This document shows, piece after piece, positions 1-9,310 of a DNA stretch of 64,000 nucleotides. The position numbers and the translations under genes are program-made. Under the pieces are notes generated by a model that saw only the letters and a program-made list of their open reading frames with translations, ran no database searches and was not told the origin of the DNA. Each line of letters starts with the position of its first letter. The first letter of the stretch is position 1. This DNA comes from JAEUMG01 sp963805405 (lineage in GTDB: Bacteria; Pseudomonadota; Alphaproteobacteria; Rhizobiales; Aestuariivirgaceae), in assembly GCA_963805405.1 (NCBI GenBank), contig CAWDUC010000016.1, positions 1 through 64,000 of the forward strand, in the 5' to 3' direction.

Positions 1-1151
1 GCAAATATTCGGGTCGATAAACGAAAATGGGCCGCCGCTGCGTTCGGGGTCTTCATCGTCTTGTCGCTCTCCAAAACGGTGACCGGCTATGAGATCCCGC
101 TCGCGATTCTCGCGGCATTCGTCGCATGCGCGCTCTTTGTCTCTTGGCAAATCAGCGATGCACTTCGGCTCATATTTGCGGGTGTACTATTCGCCGCCTT
201 TTTAGACGGGGTCACCGGCCTGCTCGGCCACATCGTGCCGTGGGCTCGCGGAACCCGCCTCGCAATCGTGTGCATTATGCTGGCTATCATCTTGATCGCC
301 GCACTGGTCTGGGGTGCAACGGCACTCGCAATGCAGGCAACCGAACTCGCTGCGACTTTGCGCGAGCAGATAAACCATGTTCTGAGCTGGCTGAGTCAAC
401 GCGGCATTGAATTCCCGCCGGACAGCGTCAATATGCCGACGGATCAAGGATTGCAGCATTCGCACGAGCAAATCGCGACACCGACGCTTCGATCGATATT
501 GCCAGACGTCGGTGGCTTGTTCGGACCAGCGTGGACCGCTGTTTCCATGTTGCTAGGGGGGCTCGGTGACGCGCTCATCATCATATTTCTGGGATTGTTT
601 CTCGCCACTCAGCCGGTTGTTTATCGCGACGCCATCCTGTTACTGGCGCCGTCGGCCCAACGCACTCGCTATCGTGAAGTACTCGACGAATCCGGCGAAC
701 TCTCCAGCAGTGGCTGCTGGGGCAGTTTTTGACAATGTCTGTGATCGCCGTGTTTGTGTGGCTAGGACTGACACTCGTTGGCGTTGGGCCTGCATTTCTG
801 CTCGGCCTGCAGGCGGGCCTGCTCGCATTCGTTCCGACACTCGGTCCGCTGCTCGCTGGCATCGCGATAATGCTCGCCAGCCTCGCCTTCGGCTTTGGGA
901 GTGTAGTTGGAGCCCTTGCGGTTTATCTCGCAGTCCAGATGCTGGAGAGCTATCTTCTGACACCGCTCGTACAAAGGAGAGCGATTTCAGTGCCTCCCGC
1001 TTTCCTTTTTGCCAGCCAAATCACGCTCGGGCTGCTGTTCGGGCTATACGGTTTGGCCCTGGCAACGCCTCTGGCGGCCGTCGCACGCGTGTTCATTCTC
1101 CGTTTATATGTGAAAACGCCCCGAACAATGACCCAGCAAGAAGTTTTCTAA
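1..1151 (+). CDS. AI-2E family (PerM-like) transporter, 5'-truncated by the window and frameshifted
   Basis: The reading frame is open at base 1, so the N-terminus lies outside the window. The translation has repeated hydrophobic segments typical of the AI-2E/PerM/TqsA exporter family: a helix pair in the first 60 residues, a soluble periplasmic-type stretch around 340-500, then helices to the end. The frame breaks near base 699. If one A is restored in the GAAC run, the protein continues as GETLQQWLLGQF and then the family's conserved WLGL...GLLAGLL.F.P.LGP region to the stop at 1149-1151. The substrate is unknown; members export small molecules. The base composition is intermediate, so this gene may be the last one before the island on its right. 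Confidence 0.8.
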
Positions 1152-1186
1152 CCTATCACGTTCATTGAGCAAACGGCGATTCCAGA

Positions 1187-1216
1187 GGGGTCACGTTTCG
1201 CGCGAAACATGACCCC
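1187..1216. repeat. 30-bp near-perfect inverted repeat at the left side of the island
   Basis: Arms 1187-1201 and 1202-1216 are reverse complements except at one position (14 of 15 pairs), starting GGGGTCA and ending TGACCCC. A further GGGGTCAT lies at 1270-1277, just before the DUF2130 frame. The element could be an insertion-sequence end or scar, or a regulator site; no transposase is visible beside it. It lies where the composition drops and just upstream of a DUF2130 gene that looks short at its N-terminus. Confidence 0.5.
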
Positions 1217-1279
1217 GCCTGGAAAGTAGATAAGCATTCAAGATGAGCTGCTTACGACGTTTTCAGGTGGGGGTCATCC

Positions 1280-2475
1280 TTGGAAGCAAGTTCACAGGAG
1301 CGCTTTGAACAGCAATTGGCTCAGAAAGAAGGGGAAATTCAAAAGCGCGAAGAAGCCGTCGAGACGCAGCGAAAGGAAATCGCCAAGGCCAAGAAGGCCA
1401 GCGAGGACCAGATAAACGAACGGGTCCAGGCCGAGCGTCTCACCATAGCCGCCGAGGAGTCGAGGAAGGCCAAGACTGTCGCTGCCTTGGCGATGAGTGA
1501 GAAGGTCCAAGAACTAGCCGAACTACGCCAAACCATCGACGAGAAGAATGCCAAAGTCGCCGAAGCGCAAAAACTCCAGGCGGAGGTATTGCGCAAGCAG
1601 CGGGAACTCGACGATGAGAAACGAGCGCTCGACCTCACCATCGAGACACGCCGTCAGGCCTCTATCGCGCAAGTTAGAGAGAAAGCGAAGACCGAGGTTG
1701 AGGGTGTTCTCAAGCTCAAAGTCGCCGAGAAGGAAGAACAAATCGCCTCGATGCAGCGACAAATTGAGGAGCTGAAGCGGAAGTCGGAACAGGTTCCGCA
1801 ACAGCTCCAAGGTGAGGTCCTAGAACTTCAGTTGGAGGCCATCCTCCGAGAACGATTTCCTTTCGACACCATAGAACCCGTCGGCAAGGGCGAGCATGGC
1901 GGCGATATTATTCAGCGTGTCACGAGTCCCGGCGGTCAGCCTTGTGGCACTATTCTCTGGGAGACCAAGCGCACGAAAAACTGGGACGATGGATGGTTGG
2001 CTAAACTCCGTGACGACCAGAGGCGGGCAGGGGCCGAAATGGCAATTATCGTCTCGACTGCGCTTCCCAAGACTGTCGAGAACTTTGGGCACGTCGATCG
2101 GATTTGGGTGACAGAAAGCCGGTGCATGGTTCCGCTCGCCATCGCCGTCCGCCACACACTGCTTGAACTGACCGCCGCCCGTCAGATGCGCCAAGGCCAA
2201 GCCACCAAGATGGAAATGGTCTACGATTATCTGACAGGTCCTCGGTTCCGTCATCGCATCGAAGCCATCGTAGAAAAATTCACTGATATGCAGGCCGACT
2301 TGACCCGAGAAAAAGGCGATGATGAACAAGTCTATGGGCGAAGCGAGAGACGCAGATTGCAGGTGTATTGGCGGCTACCACCGGTATGTATGGTGACCTG
2401 CAAGGCATTGCCGGTCGCGCATTGCAAGAGATTGAAGCGCTCGAACCGATCCCTGCTGAAGACTCCCTCGCATGA
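1280..2475 (+). CDS. DUF2130 protein: coiled coil plus PD-(D/E)XK-like domain, frameshifted near the 3' end
   Basis: Residues about 1-175 are a highly charged coiled coil rich in Glu, Lys, Arg and Gln. The following domain has GEHGGDI and then ILWETKRTKNW. The spaced D and E-x-K residues fit a restriction-endonuclease-like fold, which is inference from the motif; the family is DUF2130. The only in-frame start is TTG at 1280. The CxxC-containing N-terminus usual in the family is absent, so the 5' end may have been lost. The raw frame runs on to 2521, but one or two frameshifts at about 2310-2335 restore the family C-terminus (LWAKRETQIAGVLAATTGMY then GDLQGIAGRAL) and a stop at 2473-2475. That TGA overlaps the next ATG as ATGA, which supports the corrected end and translational coupling. 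It is the first gene of the island operon. Confidence 0.75.
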
Positions 2476-3164
2476 ATATTGCTCGCCATCCACAGTCGAC
2501 CGGGACCTCCGCCACATCTAAGGTGGTCGCAGCACAAGGATATGCCTATCTGCCGAACTTCTATCCAGAATTGAGAGGCAGCGATGTGGTCAATCTTTTG
2601 GGCAGTCTGTCAACCAGTATGCCAAAAAGTTCAGTGCACACTGTGACGCCAGCCGACAAAGAACTAAGGCCACCCAACACATATTCGGGTATCTACGGAA
2701 CAGGAACATTCCCGTTCCATACCGATATGGCACATTGGCGCAATCCTCCGCGTTTTCTTGTGCTTCGATGCGTCAAAGGCTTCGAGCAAGTCCCGACGCT
2801 GCTTATTGATGGCTGGGAGATTGTCAAAAGCGTTGGACAGGGAACTCTTTTGCGCGCTTTGGTTCAACCGAGAAGGCCATTTGCTGGCGAACTCCCCTTA
2901 ATGCGCCTCTATCAGCGAACGTACTTTTTTAGCGTTGTTCGTTGGGACCGGGAGTATATCAGGCCAGCCAGCCGCGGTGGCCAAGAGGGTTTTGATAAGT
3001 TCACCACTGCGTTAAACGGCAGCAAAGTGATCTCCATCGCCTTGGCTGACAAGGGTTCAACGTTGGTAATCGACAATTGGCGTATGCTCCATGGCAGGGC
3101 GGCAGTCCCTGTCGAATGCCAGGGGCGGGTCTTGGAACGTGCCTATCTGGATCATCTAGCATGA
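2472..3164 (+). CDS. TauD/TfdA-like Fe(II)/2-oxoglutarate-dependent oxygenase
   Basis: This 230-residue protein has the facial triad of the family: H83-T-D85 in FPFHTDMAHW, and a distal H207 in DNWRMLHGR. Arginines at about 209, 219 and 223 could bind 2-oxoglutarate. Members hydroxylate small molecules or, in some branches, other substrates; nothing here fixes the substrate. The length is a little short for TauD (about 280). The start ATG overlaps the previous stop and the stop overlaps the next start (ATGA at both ends), so it is translated as the middle gene of a three-gene operon. The frame is intact. GC is lower than in the core genes, suggesting transfer. Confidence 0.75.
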   Translation: MNIARHPQSTGTSATSKVVAAQGYAYLPNFYPELRGSDVVNLLGSLSTSMPKSSVHTVTPADKELRPPNTYSGIYGTGTFPFHTDMAHWRNPPRFLVLRCVKGFEQVPTLLIDGWEIVKSVGQGTLLRALVQPRRPFAGELPLMRLYQRTYFFSVVRWDREYIRPASRGGQEGFDKFTTALNGSKVISIALADKGSTLVIDNWRMLHGRAAVPVECQGRVLERAYLDHLA

Positions 3165-4101
3165 CAAAAACGCCGACAACATTCGATGCAGACTCGCTTC
3201 TTGCAAAGGCTCAAAGATATGCTGAACGAATGATCGAAGCGGAGGTCGATAGTTGGGAATGCGCGTTATGGTCTTGCCTTTCATTGGAGATGCTGGCTCG
3301 TGCAGCCTTGGCAAGCATCAGTCCTGTCCTCCTCGCGGACACATCAGGCCGAACGTCGGGAAATATTCTGCACGCGCTCGGCCATGTACCCAGCGAGCCA
3401 AGATTTATTCCCAAGTCTATTTCTGCAACTGATGTAGTTTCGCGGATACGAGGTGGCCCCCGCGTTCGACGGGGAACTCGCTGCGTTCTGCAAAGCGCAT
3501 TTTGAGCACAGAAACTCAGAATTGCACTCGGGCCAAACGCCATTCGACGGCATGAAAAATTCCCATTGGGAAGCTGATTATTATCGGGCTTGCGAGGCTT
3601 TGCTGAGTATCATGGACCTCAAACTCACAGACTTTGTGCCCGACGACCGTGCGAGATTGGCGAACGAGATAATGGCTGCCGCAGGGGACAAAGCCGCTCG
3701 AGTTGTATTGGGGGACGAGAAGCGCACAAGGTAGTCTGGGTCAGAAGAATGGCGATGAGAAGCAGGCGTTATCACAGGGTGCTATCGCTTGGGCGAGTAG
3801 GCAACTAGGCCATCGTGTGGATTGTCCTGCTTGCGGCAGCATGGCTCTTGTCCTTGGAGATCCTGTTTCAGCTCCCCGAAAGACTATAAAAGGTGACACG
3901 ATAACGGAGGCACAGGAATGCTTACCAAGGCGTTTCGAGTGTTTCGCATGTGGTCTGAAGATGGTTGGTCTGGCTGCCCTAAATGCTGCTGGTTTAGGAC
4001 AAAGGTTTAAGCGGACCCATGTGTATGATGCGGCCACATACTACGCGCCTGAAGATTCGCTCGGCGGATACGAGGAAGACAACAACGAGCCATTCGCCTG
4101 A
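3161..4101 (+). CDS. HEPN-like domain protein with C-terminal zinc ribbon, two frameshifts
   Basis: Three reading-frame pieces join into one protein of about 313 residues: 3161 to about 3450, about 3450 to 3700, and about 3730 to 4101. The first half is helical. At about residue 120 it has FEHRNSELHSG, an R-N-x3-H motif matching the HEPN ribonuclease signature Rx4-6H with a polar residue after Arg. The last third holds two Cys pairs, CPACGS and CFACGL, a likely zinc ribbon, and ends in an acidic tail. Breaks lie near 3450 and 3700-3735. I recall related uncharacterised proteins with the same order of parts, which is why I join the pieces. HEPN activity is inference from the motif. The gene is coupled by ATGA to the oxygenase gene. 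Confidence 0.6.
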
Positions 4102-4161
4102 CGTTACCGCGGGTGCTTGATAGCTTCGTGCATTTTACTGAAGAGGTAGTCAAAGGGACGC

Positions 4162-4365
4162 ATGTTCGACAAAACCGCTGCGCGTATAGAGATTGAAGAG
4201 CGAAACCGTCTTCGTGCGGATGCATTTTTGCCGCCGGTTTCGGTCAACAAAGAGATTGTACGAATGGAAAAAGCCTTTGAGCAGGACCGGTATCAGCGCT
4301 TCTGCGAAACGAAGGGAATACGCACAGAAGTAACAGCGGAGGTCCTTGCCGAGAATTCGTCGTGA
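4162..4365 (+). CDS. Small hypothetical protein of the island (67 aa)
   Basis: The ATG start is preceded by AAAGGGA at suitable spacing. The 67-residue product is hydrophilic and charged (ARIEIEERNRLRAD, then VRMEKAFEQDRYQRFC) and has no family I recognise. It follows the HEPN-like gene by about 60 bases on the same strand. It overlaps the next ORF by 20 bases, and given the many indels nearby the two may be one gene split by a frameshift. Confidence 0.4.
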   Translation: MFDKTAARIEIEERNRLRADAFLPPVSVNKEIVRMEKAFEQDRYQRFCETKGIRTEVTAEVLAENSS

Positions 4366-4588
4366 ACGTGCCGACCCAAACTGGCAACCGGGCGGACCCC
4401 TGAATGGCGGATACTACATGGAATCGCGGATACAGGAGAAACTCCGCCAGATGTATGGGAAGCAGGTGGCGCTCGGCGGATGGGATGCCGATGAAGTGCA
4501 GAAGGTTGCGACCTGCGAGAAATTGGCAAATCTGGATGTTGCTCCGCAAGACCCACACGCCATAGCCGACATGCCAATCGGTAGCTAG
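4346..4588 (+). CDS. Small hypothetical protein of the island (about 80 aa)
   Basis: The frame is open from a TTG at 4346; an internal ATG (MESRIQEKLRQMYGKQ) is an equally plausible start. The product is soluble and not recognised. It may be the C-terminal part of the preceding 67-residue ORF if one base is restored near 4350. The composition is like the rest of the island. Confidence 0.35.
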   Translation: MPRIRRERADPNWQPGGPLNGGYYMESRIQEKLRQMYGKQVALGGWDADEVQKVATCEKLANLDVAPQDPHAIADMPIGS

Positions 4589-4652
4589 TTAACCCTCAAG
4601 CCCACCCGTTAACATACCCAACTATGTAATAACAGAACCTCGCAGGTACCCA

Positions 4653-4821
4653 GTGCGCTTTTGGTTCATTCTGGCCTGCATCTTTATACCGATTGGTGCT
4701 AAACATTCTCGATGCTGATCGTTGCGGCCATAGGTTTATTGACCGACAACAAGTCGGTCTTAGGGATTTCATCGCTCATTCTGCTGTCTTCGGTCTCGTG
4801 CTGGCGATAGTGTCGCTTTGA
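4653..4821 (+). CDS. Candidate small two-helix membrane protein, frameshifted
   Basis: From GTG at 4653 the frame gives FWFILACIFIPIG, a hydrophobic helix. Restoring one A in the AAAC run near 4702 joins it to SMLIVAAIGLL and a second hydrophobic stretch. A second shift near 4790 would give FGLVLAIVSL and a stop at 4819-4821; without it the frame stops at 4810. No homologue is recognised. The support is only the hydrophobic pattern, so confidence is low. The rest of 4589-4872 shows no other gene. Confidence 0.3.
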
Positions 4822-4872
4822 ACGGATTTTGCGCTCCGTAATCTGCGCTAGGCGTCCATCGGGATTTTTAAC

Positions 4873-6363
4873 TTACCGATTGGAACCGAATTCGCTGACT
4901 GCTTCGAAGACGGATGCAGGAAGTTTGATTGCATCTACGCAAGCAACAAAGGCGCCCAGTCCTGTCTGCCAAGCATAGTCCATCGTTTCTGATTTTGGTG
5001 CGTTGGTTTTGTGGCCAATGACCTTCTCTACGGTATACAAATTAAAGCCCTTCGCTCCGTCGTTTAGTGAATTTATGCACTGTTGCGCGGCCCAGTTGCG
5101 AAAACTGTGGAACCGGACACGACTTTGACGTTTCCCCGGGGGTCGGTCGTCGACCCCAAGGTCTCGGCGAAAACTCATAAAGTTCTGAGTGGCTAAACTT
5201 CCCCGTTTTCGGCCATCGCGATTCGGTTTGTGTGGTTTTCCAATTCCATCTTTGAGCAAGTAGGAATCTGGACTATTCGCTCGACTGACCAGTTGTCGCA
5301 GCAATGGTTCGATAGCTGGGTGAATAGGGGATATTCGTTCGGTCGCCGCCGATTTTTGAAATGCCCATACGATAACGCCGTTCGGGGCTGCGCCGCGAAC
5401 GATTTCGAATTCGTCACACAGTTCGTCGATGTGCTTTTGGTCAAATACTACGTCTCTCGCCCGGATTTGGTAAATTGACCCGATACGAGCACCGGTCACC
5501 GCAGCTATCGCCATCGCAGGTAGAAGGCTTCGGCGATACCTTTCAACCTCCTCATTTGTTGGGTCACTAGAGAAAAGACGTTCGATTTCGTCAGTTCGAA
5601 AAGCCCTAGGTCGCTCTTGGCGCGTAAGTTTTTCGGCCTTTATTCGAATTCGCATCCATGGGTTTTCGCCTTCGTAATGGCCGAAATCAAAAAGCCATTC
5701 CCAATAAGATTTCAACCAGAAGATTAAGGGTTGATGGACGCCATAACCAACTCCAAGTTTTACAAACCGCTCCAAGTTGTACTGGGCCGCGATTCGTCGA
5801 TCTATAGTCTCTATGTTCAGCGGCAACTTTTGAACACGAAGCCATTCAATCAACCATTCGATAGCTTGGCGCTGCTTTTTCTCGGTGCGCTGGGCAAGAT
5901 GACGAGACAAAATCCAATCTTCGTAGTGCAGGAGTATGGGCGTCCGATTCCCTGCGGAGATCTCCTCAAAATCGTCGTGGTCTTGGTCGGTTGATAAAAG
6001 TGTCTTCTCTTTCCTTGTTTCGCGTTCGAGTTCGGCAAACAGAAATCGGACTTTTTCCTTGCTTCGCCTTGCATCGGGTAGTTGTCGAATCCTAAGTGCC
6101 TCAGCGATTACTGGGTTCTGAGGTATGGCGCCGGGTTTCAGCGCGGCTTCGATAACGTTATCGAATTGGCGAAGAATTGTGAGCTTCTCTTTTTGAGCCC
6201 GCCCAAGGTCGCCGTGTCCCAATGATTGCAGAAGCACAGCCTTGCCGATTATTCGTTGGGCTGGTAGAGGCACGGGCCTGCGAACGCGGAGCTTGGTGCC
6301 GTTCCACTGTAGACCTTGCATTCGCGGGTCTTTGCTTTTCCGGGCGTTAATAGCTTCTGGCAT
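4873..6363 (-). CDS. Tyrosine recombinase / site-specific integrase
   Basis: This 496-residue protein has the tyrosine recombinase residues in order: R293 in TGARIGS, a Lys near 337 in the beta-hairpin region, H419-x-x-R422 in RFHSFRNW, H451 in VIGHK, and the nucleophile Y463 in MDYAW. The N-terminal half is charged and should hold the arm- and core-binding domains. Such enzymes excise or insert mobile elements. It sits at the right end of the low-GC island, facing the gene-free strip 6364-6494 before gabT. No tRNA or clear direct repeat was found there, so the attachment site is unknown. Confidence 0.9.
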   Translation of the reverse strand: MPEAINARKSKDPRMQGLQWNGTKLRVRRPVPLPAQRIIGKAVLLQSLGHGDLGRAQKEKLTILRQFDNVIEAALKPGAIPQNPVIAEALRIRQLPDARRSKEKVRFLFAELERETRKEKTLLSTDQDHDDFEEISAGNRTPILLHYEDWILSRHLAQRTEKKQRQAIEWLIEWLRVQKLPLNIETIDRRIAAQYNLERFVKLGVGYGVHQPLIFWLKSYWEWLFDFGHYEGENPWMRIRIKAEKLTRQERPRAFRTDEIERLFSSDPTNEEVERYRRSLLPAMAIAAVTGARIGSIYQIRARDVVFDQKHIDELCDEFEIVRGAAPNGVIVWAFQKSAATERISPIHPAIEPLLRQLVSRANSPDSYLLKDGIGKPHKPNRDGRKRGSLATQNFMSFRRDLGVDDRPPGKRQSRVRFHSFRNWAAQQCINSLNDGAKGFNLYTVEKVIGHKTNAPKSETMDYAWQTGLGAFVACVDAIKLPASVFEAVSEFGSNR

Positions 6364-6494
6364 TGTCGGCTTGTCTCTGTCCTATAATTCTGTCCTCAAT
6401 CCTAGCTGAAACGCAGAAAATTAGCAAATTCAGCGCTTTAACAAACGATTATGTGCCCAATTTTAAAGCACGTATTCTCTAGAGGAGAAGGATC

Positions 6495-7798
6495 ATGAAC
6501 GTCCAGACATCGCCTAAGGGCCTCAACGAAGCCTGGGTCGAACGGCGTGCCAAGGCGGTTTCGCGGGGCGTCGGCATGGCTGCGCCGATCATTGCCGCGC
6601 GCGCCGAAGATTCCGAAATGTGGGACATCGAAGGCCGCCGCTTCATCGATTTCGGCGGCGGCATTGCCGTCGTCAATACCGGCCACCGCCATCCCGCGGT
6701 GATGAAGCGCGTCCAGGAGCAGCTCAACGCCTTCACCCATACCTGCTTCATGGTCACGCCCTACGCGCCCTTCATCGAGCTTGCCGAAAAGCTCAATGAG
6801 GTGGCGCCGATCTCCGGCGACAAGAAGAGCCTTTTCGTGACGACCGGCGCCGAAGCGGTCGAGAACGCCATCAAGATCGCCCGCGCCTATACCGGCAAGT
6901 CCGATATCATCTGCTTCCAGGGCGGCTTTCCACGGCCGCACATTGCTGACCATGGCGATGACCGGCAAGGTCACGCCCTACAAGAACAAGTTCGGCCCGT
7001 TCCCAGGCGGCGTCTGGCATGTGCCGTTCCCGGTCGCCCATCACGGCATCTCCGTCGACGACACGATGCATGCCATCGAATGGCTGTTCAAATCCGATGT
7101 CGAGGCATCGCGCGTTGCCGCGATCGTCATCGAGCCGGTGCAGGGCGAGGGCGGCTTCTATGTCGCGCCCAAGGAACTGATGCAGCGCCTGCGCAAATTG
7201 TGCGACGAGCACGGCATCGTCTTCATCGCCGATGAAATCCAGTCGGGCTTCGGGCGCACCGGCAAATGGTTCGCCATGGAGCATATGGGCGTCGAGCCCG
7301 ATCTCGTGACCGTTGCGAAATCGCTCGCCGGCGGTTTCCCGCTGGCTGGCGTCGTTGGCCGCGCGAAGATGATGGACGCGCCCGATCCGGGCGGCCTCGG
7401 CGGCACTTACGCGGGCAATCCGGTCGCCTGCGCCGCGGCCCTGGGCGTCTTCGATGCCTTCGAGCAGGACAAGCTCCTGGAAAAGGCCGAAGCCCAGGGC
7501 AAGATGATGGTGGAGCGTCTCAAGGCGATCAAGGCCAAGGGCCGCGGCATGCCGATCGGCGATATTCGCGGCCTCGGCGCCATGGTTGCTTTCGAAGTCG
7601 TGACCGAGCATGGCGGCAACGAAGCCCGATGCAGCCGGTGCCAAGGCGCTCGCCGCCAAATGCCTCGAGCGCGGTCTCTTGATCCTCACCTGCGGCGTCT
7701 ATGGCGACACGATCCGCCTGCTGACCCCGTTGACGGCCTCCAAGGAAATCCTGAACGAAGGCCTCGACATTCTCGAAGCCGCGATCGTCGGGAACTGA
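6495..7798 (+). CDS. gabT: 4-aminobutyrate aminotransferase, two frameshifts
   Basis: Class III PLP-dependent aminotransferase that transfers the amino group of 4-aminobutyrate to 2-oxoglutarate. The joined protein is about 433 residues, the normal length. It shows the substrate-binding region ENAIKIARAYTG, FIADEIQSGFGRTGKWF and the PLP lysine in VAKSLAGGFPLAGV. An extra C at about 6930 (GGFHGRTLLTMAM is restored without it) and an extra G at about 7621 break the frame; both restored sequences match the family. AGAGGAGAAGG precedes the ATG. It starts a plus-strand run with another aminotransferase. Confidence 0.88.
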
Positions 7799-7809
7799 TT
7801 GTACTTCTC

Positions 7810-7835
7810 CCTCCTCGCGCCTCAGCGCGGGGAGG
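7810..7835 (+). terminator. GC-rich hairpin after gabT
   Basis: Arms CCTCCTCGCGC (7810-7820) and GCGCGGGGAGG (7825-7835) pair with one mismatch around a CTCA loop. No T run follows, so it may be an intergenic repeat or a processing stem and not a classical terminator. Confidence 0.4.
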
Positions 7836-7917
7836 ATGCCCCGCATGCATGGGCGAAGCTTGCGCTGGGCCTCGATCCGGTGACACTATGCGCGCCTGAC
7901 ATCAGAGCGAACCCCAC

Positions 7918-9310
7918 ATGAACAAACCACTGTCCAACATGGCCGTCCGCGATATCGAAACGGTCATCCATCCCTATACCAATCTCGCCAGGCATCGCGA
8001 AGTCGGCCCGCTCATCCTGAATGAGGGCGAGCGGCATCTATCTCTATGACGACAAGGGCAGGCGCTACATCGAGGGCCTGGCCGGCTTGTGGTGTACCTC
8101 GCTCGGATTATAGCAACGAGGAATTGGTCGAGGCGGCTGCCGCCGCAATGCGCAAGCTCCCTTACACCAGCATGTTTTCCGGCAAGTCGCATGACGGCGC
8201 CATCGAGCTCTCCGAAAAGCTGAAAGAGATCGCGCCCGTGCCCGGCCTCCAAGATCCTCTTCGGCTCAGGCGGCTCCGAAGCCAATGACATGCAGATCAA
8301 GCTCACCTGGTATTACAACAATGCCAAGGGGCGGACGAAGAAGAAGAAGATCATCTCGCGCGTGCGCGCCTATCACGGCGTGACCATCGCCACCGCCTCG
8401 CTCACCGGCCTGCCCTGGGTGCATAACGATTTCGACCTGCCGATCGCCGGCATCCTCCACACCTCGTGCCCGCATTACTATCGCTTCGGCCAGGAGGGCG
8501 AGACCGAAGAGCAGTTCTCGGCGCGCATGGCGCAGGAACTCGAGGACATGATCCTCGAACACGGCCCCGATACGATCGGCGCCTTCATTGCCGAGCCCAT
8601 CATGGGAGCAGGCGGCGTCATCGTGCCGCCCAAGGGCTATTTCGGCCACATCAACAAGGTACTCGAGAAATACGACATCCGCTTCATCTCCGATGAAGTG
8701 ATCTGCGGCTTCGGGCGCACCGGCAACTGGTTCGGCACCGAGACCATGGGCATGAAGCCGCAATCGATCACGATGGCCAAGGCGATCACCTCGGCCTATT
8801 TCCCGATGGGTGCGATCACCATCGAGGAAGATCTCTACCAGGCGATGCTCGATGAAAGCCGCAAGCTCGGCACCTTCGGTCACGGCTTCACCTATACCGC
8901 CCATCCCGTCGCCTGTGCGGTGGCGCTCAAGACGATCGAGATTTATCAGCGCGAGCGCATCGTCGATCACGTCAAGAAAGTGGCGCCGGTTTTCGAGGGC
9001 CGCATCAAGAAGCTCGGCGATCATCCGCTCGTCGGCAATCCCCGCGCCGTCGGCCTCATCGGCGCGATGGAACTGGTCGCCGACAAGAAGACCAAGCGCG
9101 CCTTCGATCCCAAGAAGGGCGTTGGTGCAGCAACCGCAGATCTCCTTCAGGAGATGGGCGTGATCCTGCGCTCCATGGGCGACAGCGTTGCCTTCTGTCC
9201 GCCGCTCATCATCACCGCGGACCGAGATCAACGAGATGTTCGACATCGTGGAGAAGGGCCTCGACCGCATGGAAGAGCGCGTCCGCAAGGAAGATCTGAG
9301 GGCGGCATGA
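7918..9310 (+). CDS. Class III omega-aminotransferase, about four frameshifts
   Basis: Pieces join from MNKPLSNMAVRDIETV through GLAGLWCTSLGYSNEELVE, GSGGSEANDMQIKLTWYYNN, FISDEVICGFGRTGNWFG and the PLP lysine region MAKAITSAYFPMGA to the end NEMFDIVEKGLDRM. That is about 460 residues, usual for omega-amino acid:pyruvate or polyamine aminotransferases. The exact amine donor cannot be told. Breaks lie near 8033, 8110, 8245 and 9220. The true stop (9308-9310) overlaps the next ATG as ATGA; the raw frame wrongly fuses it to the downstream gene. Confidence 0.82.
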
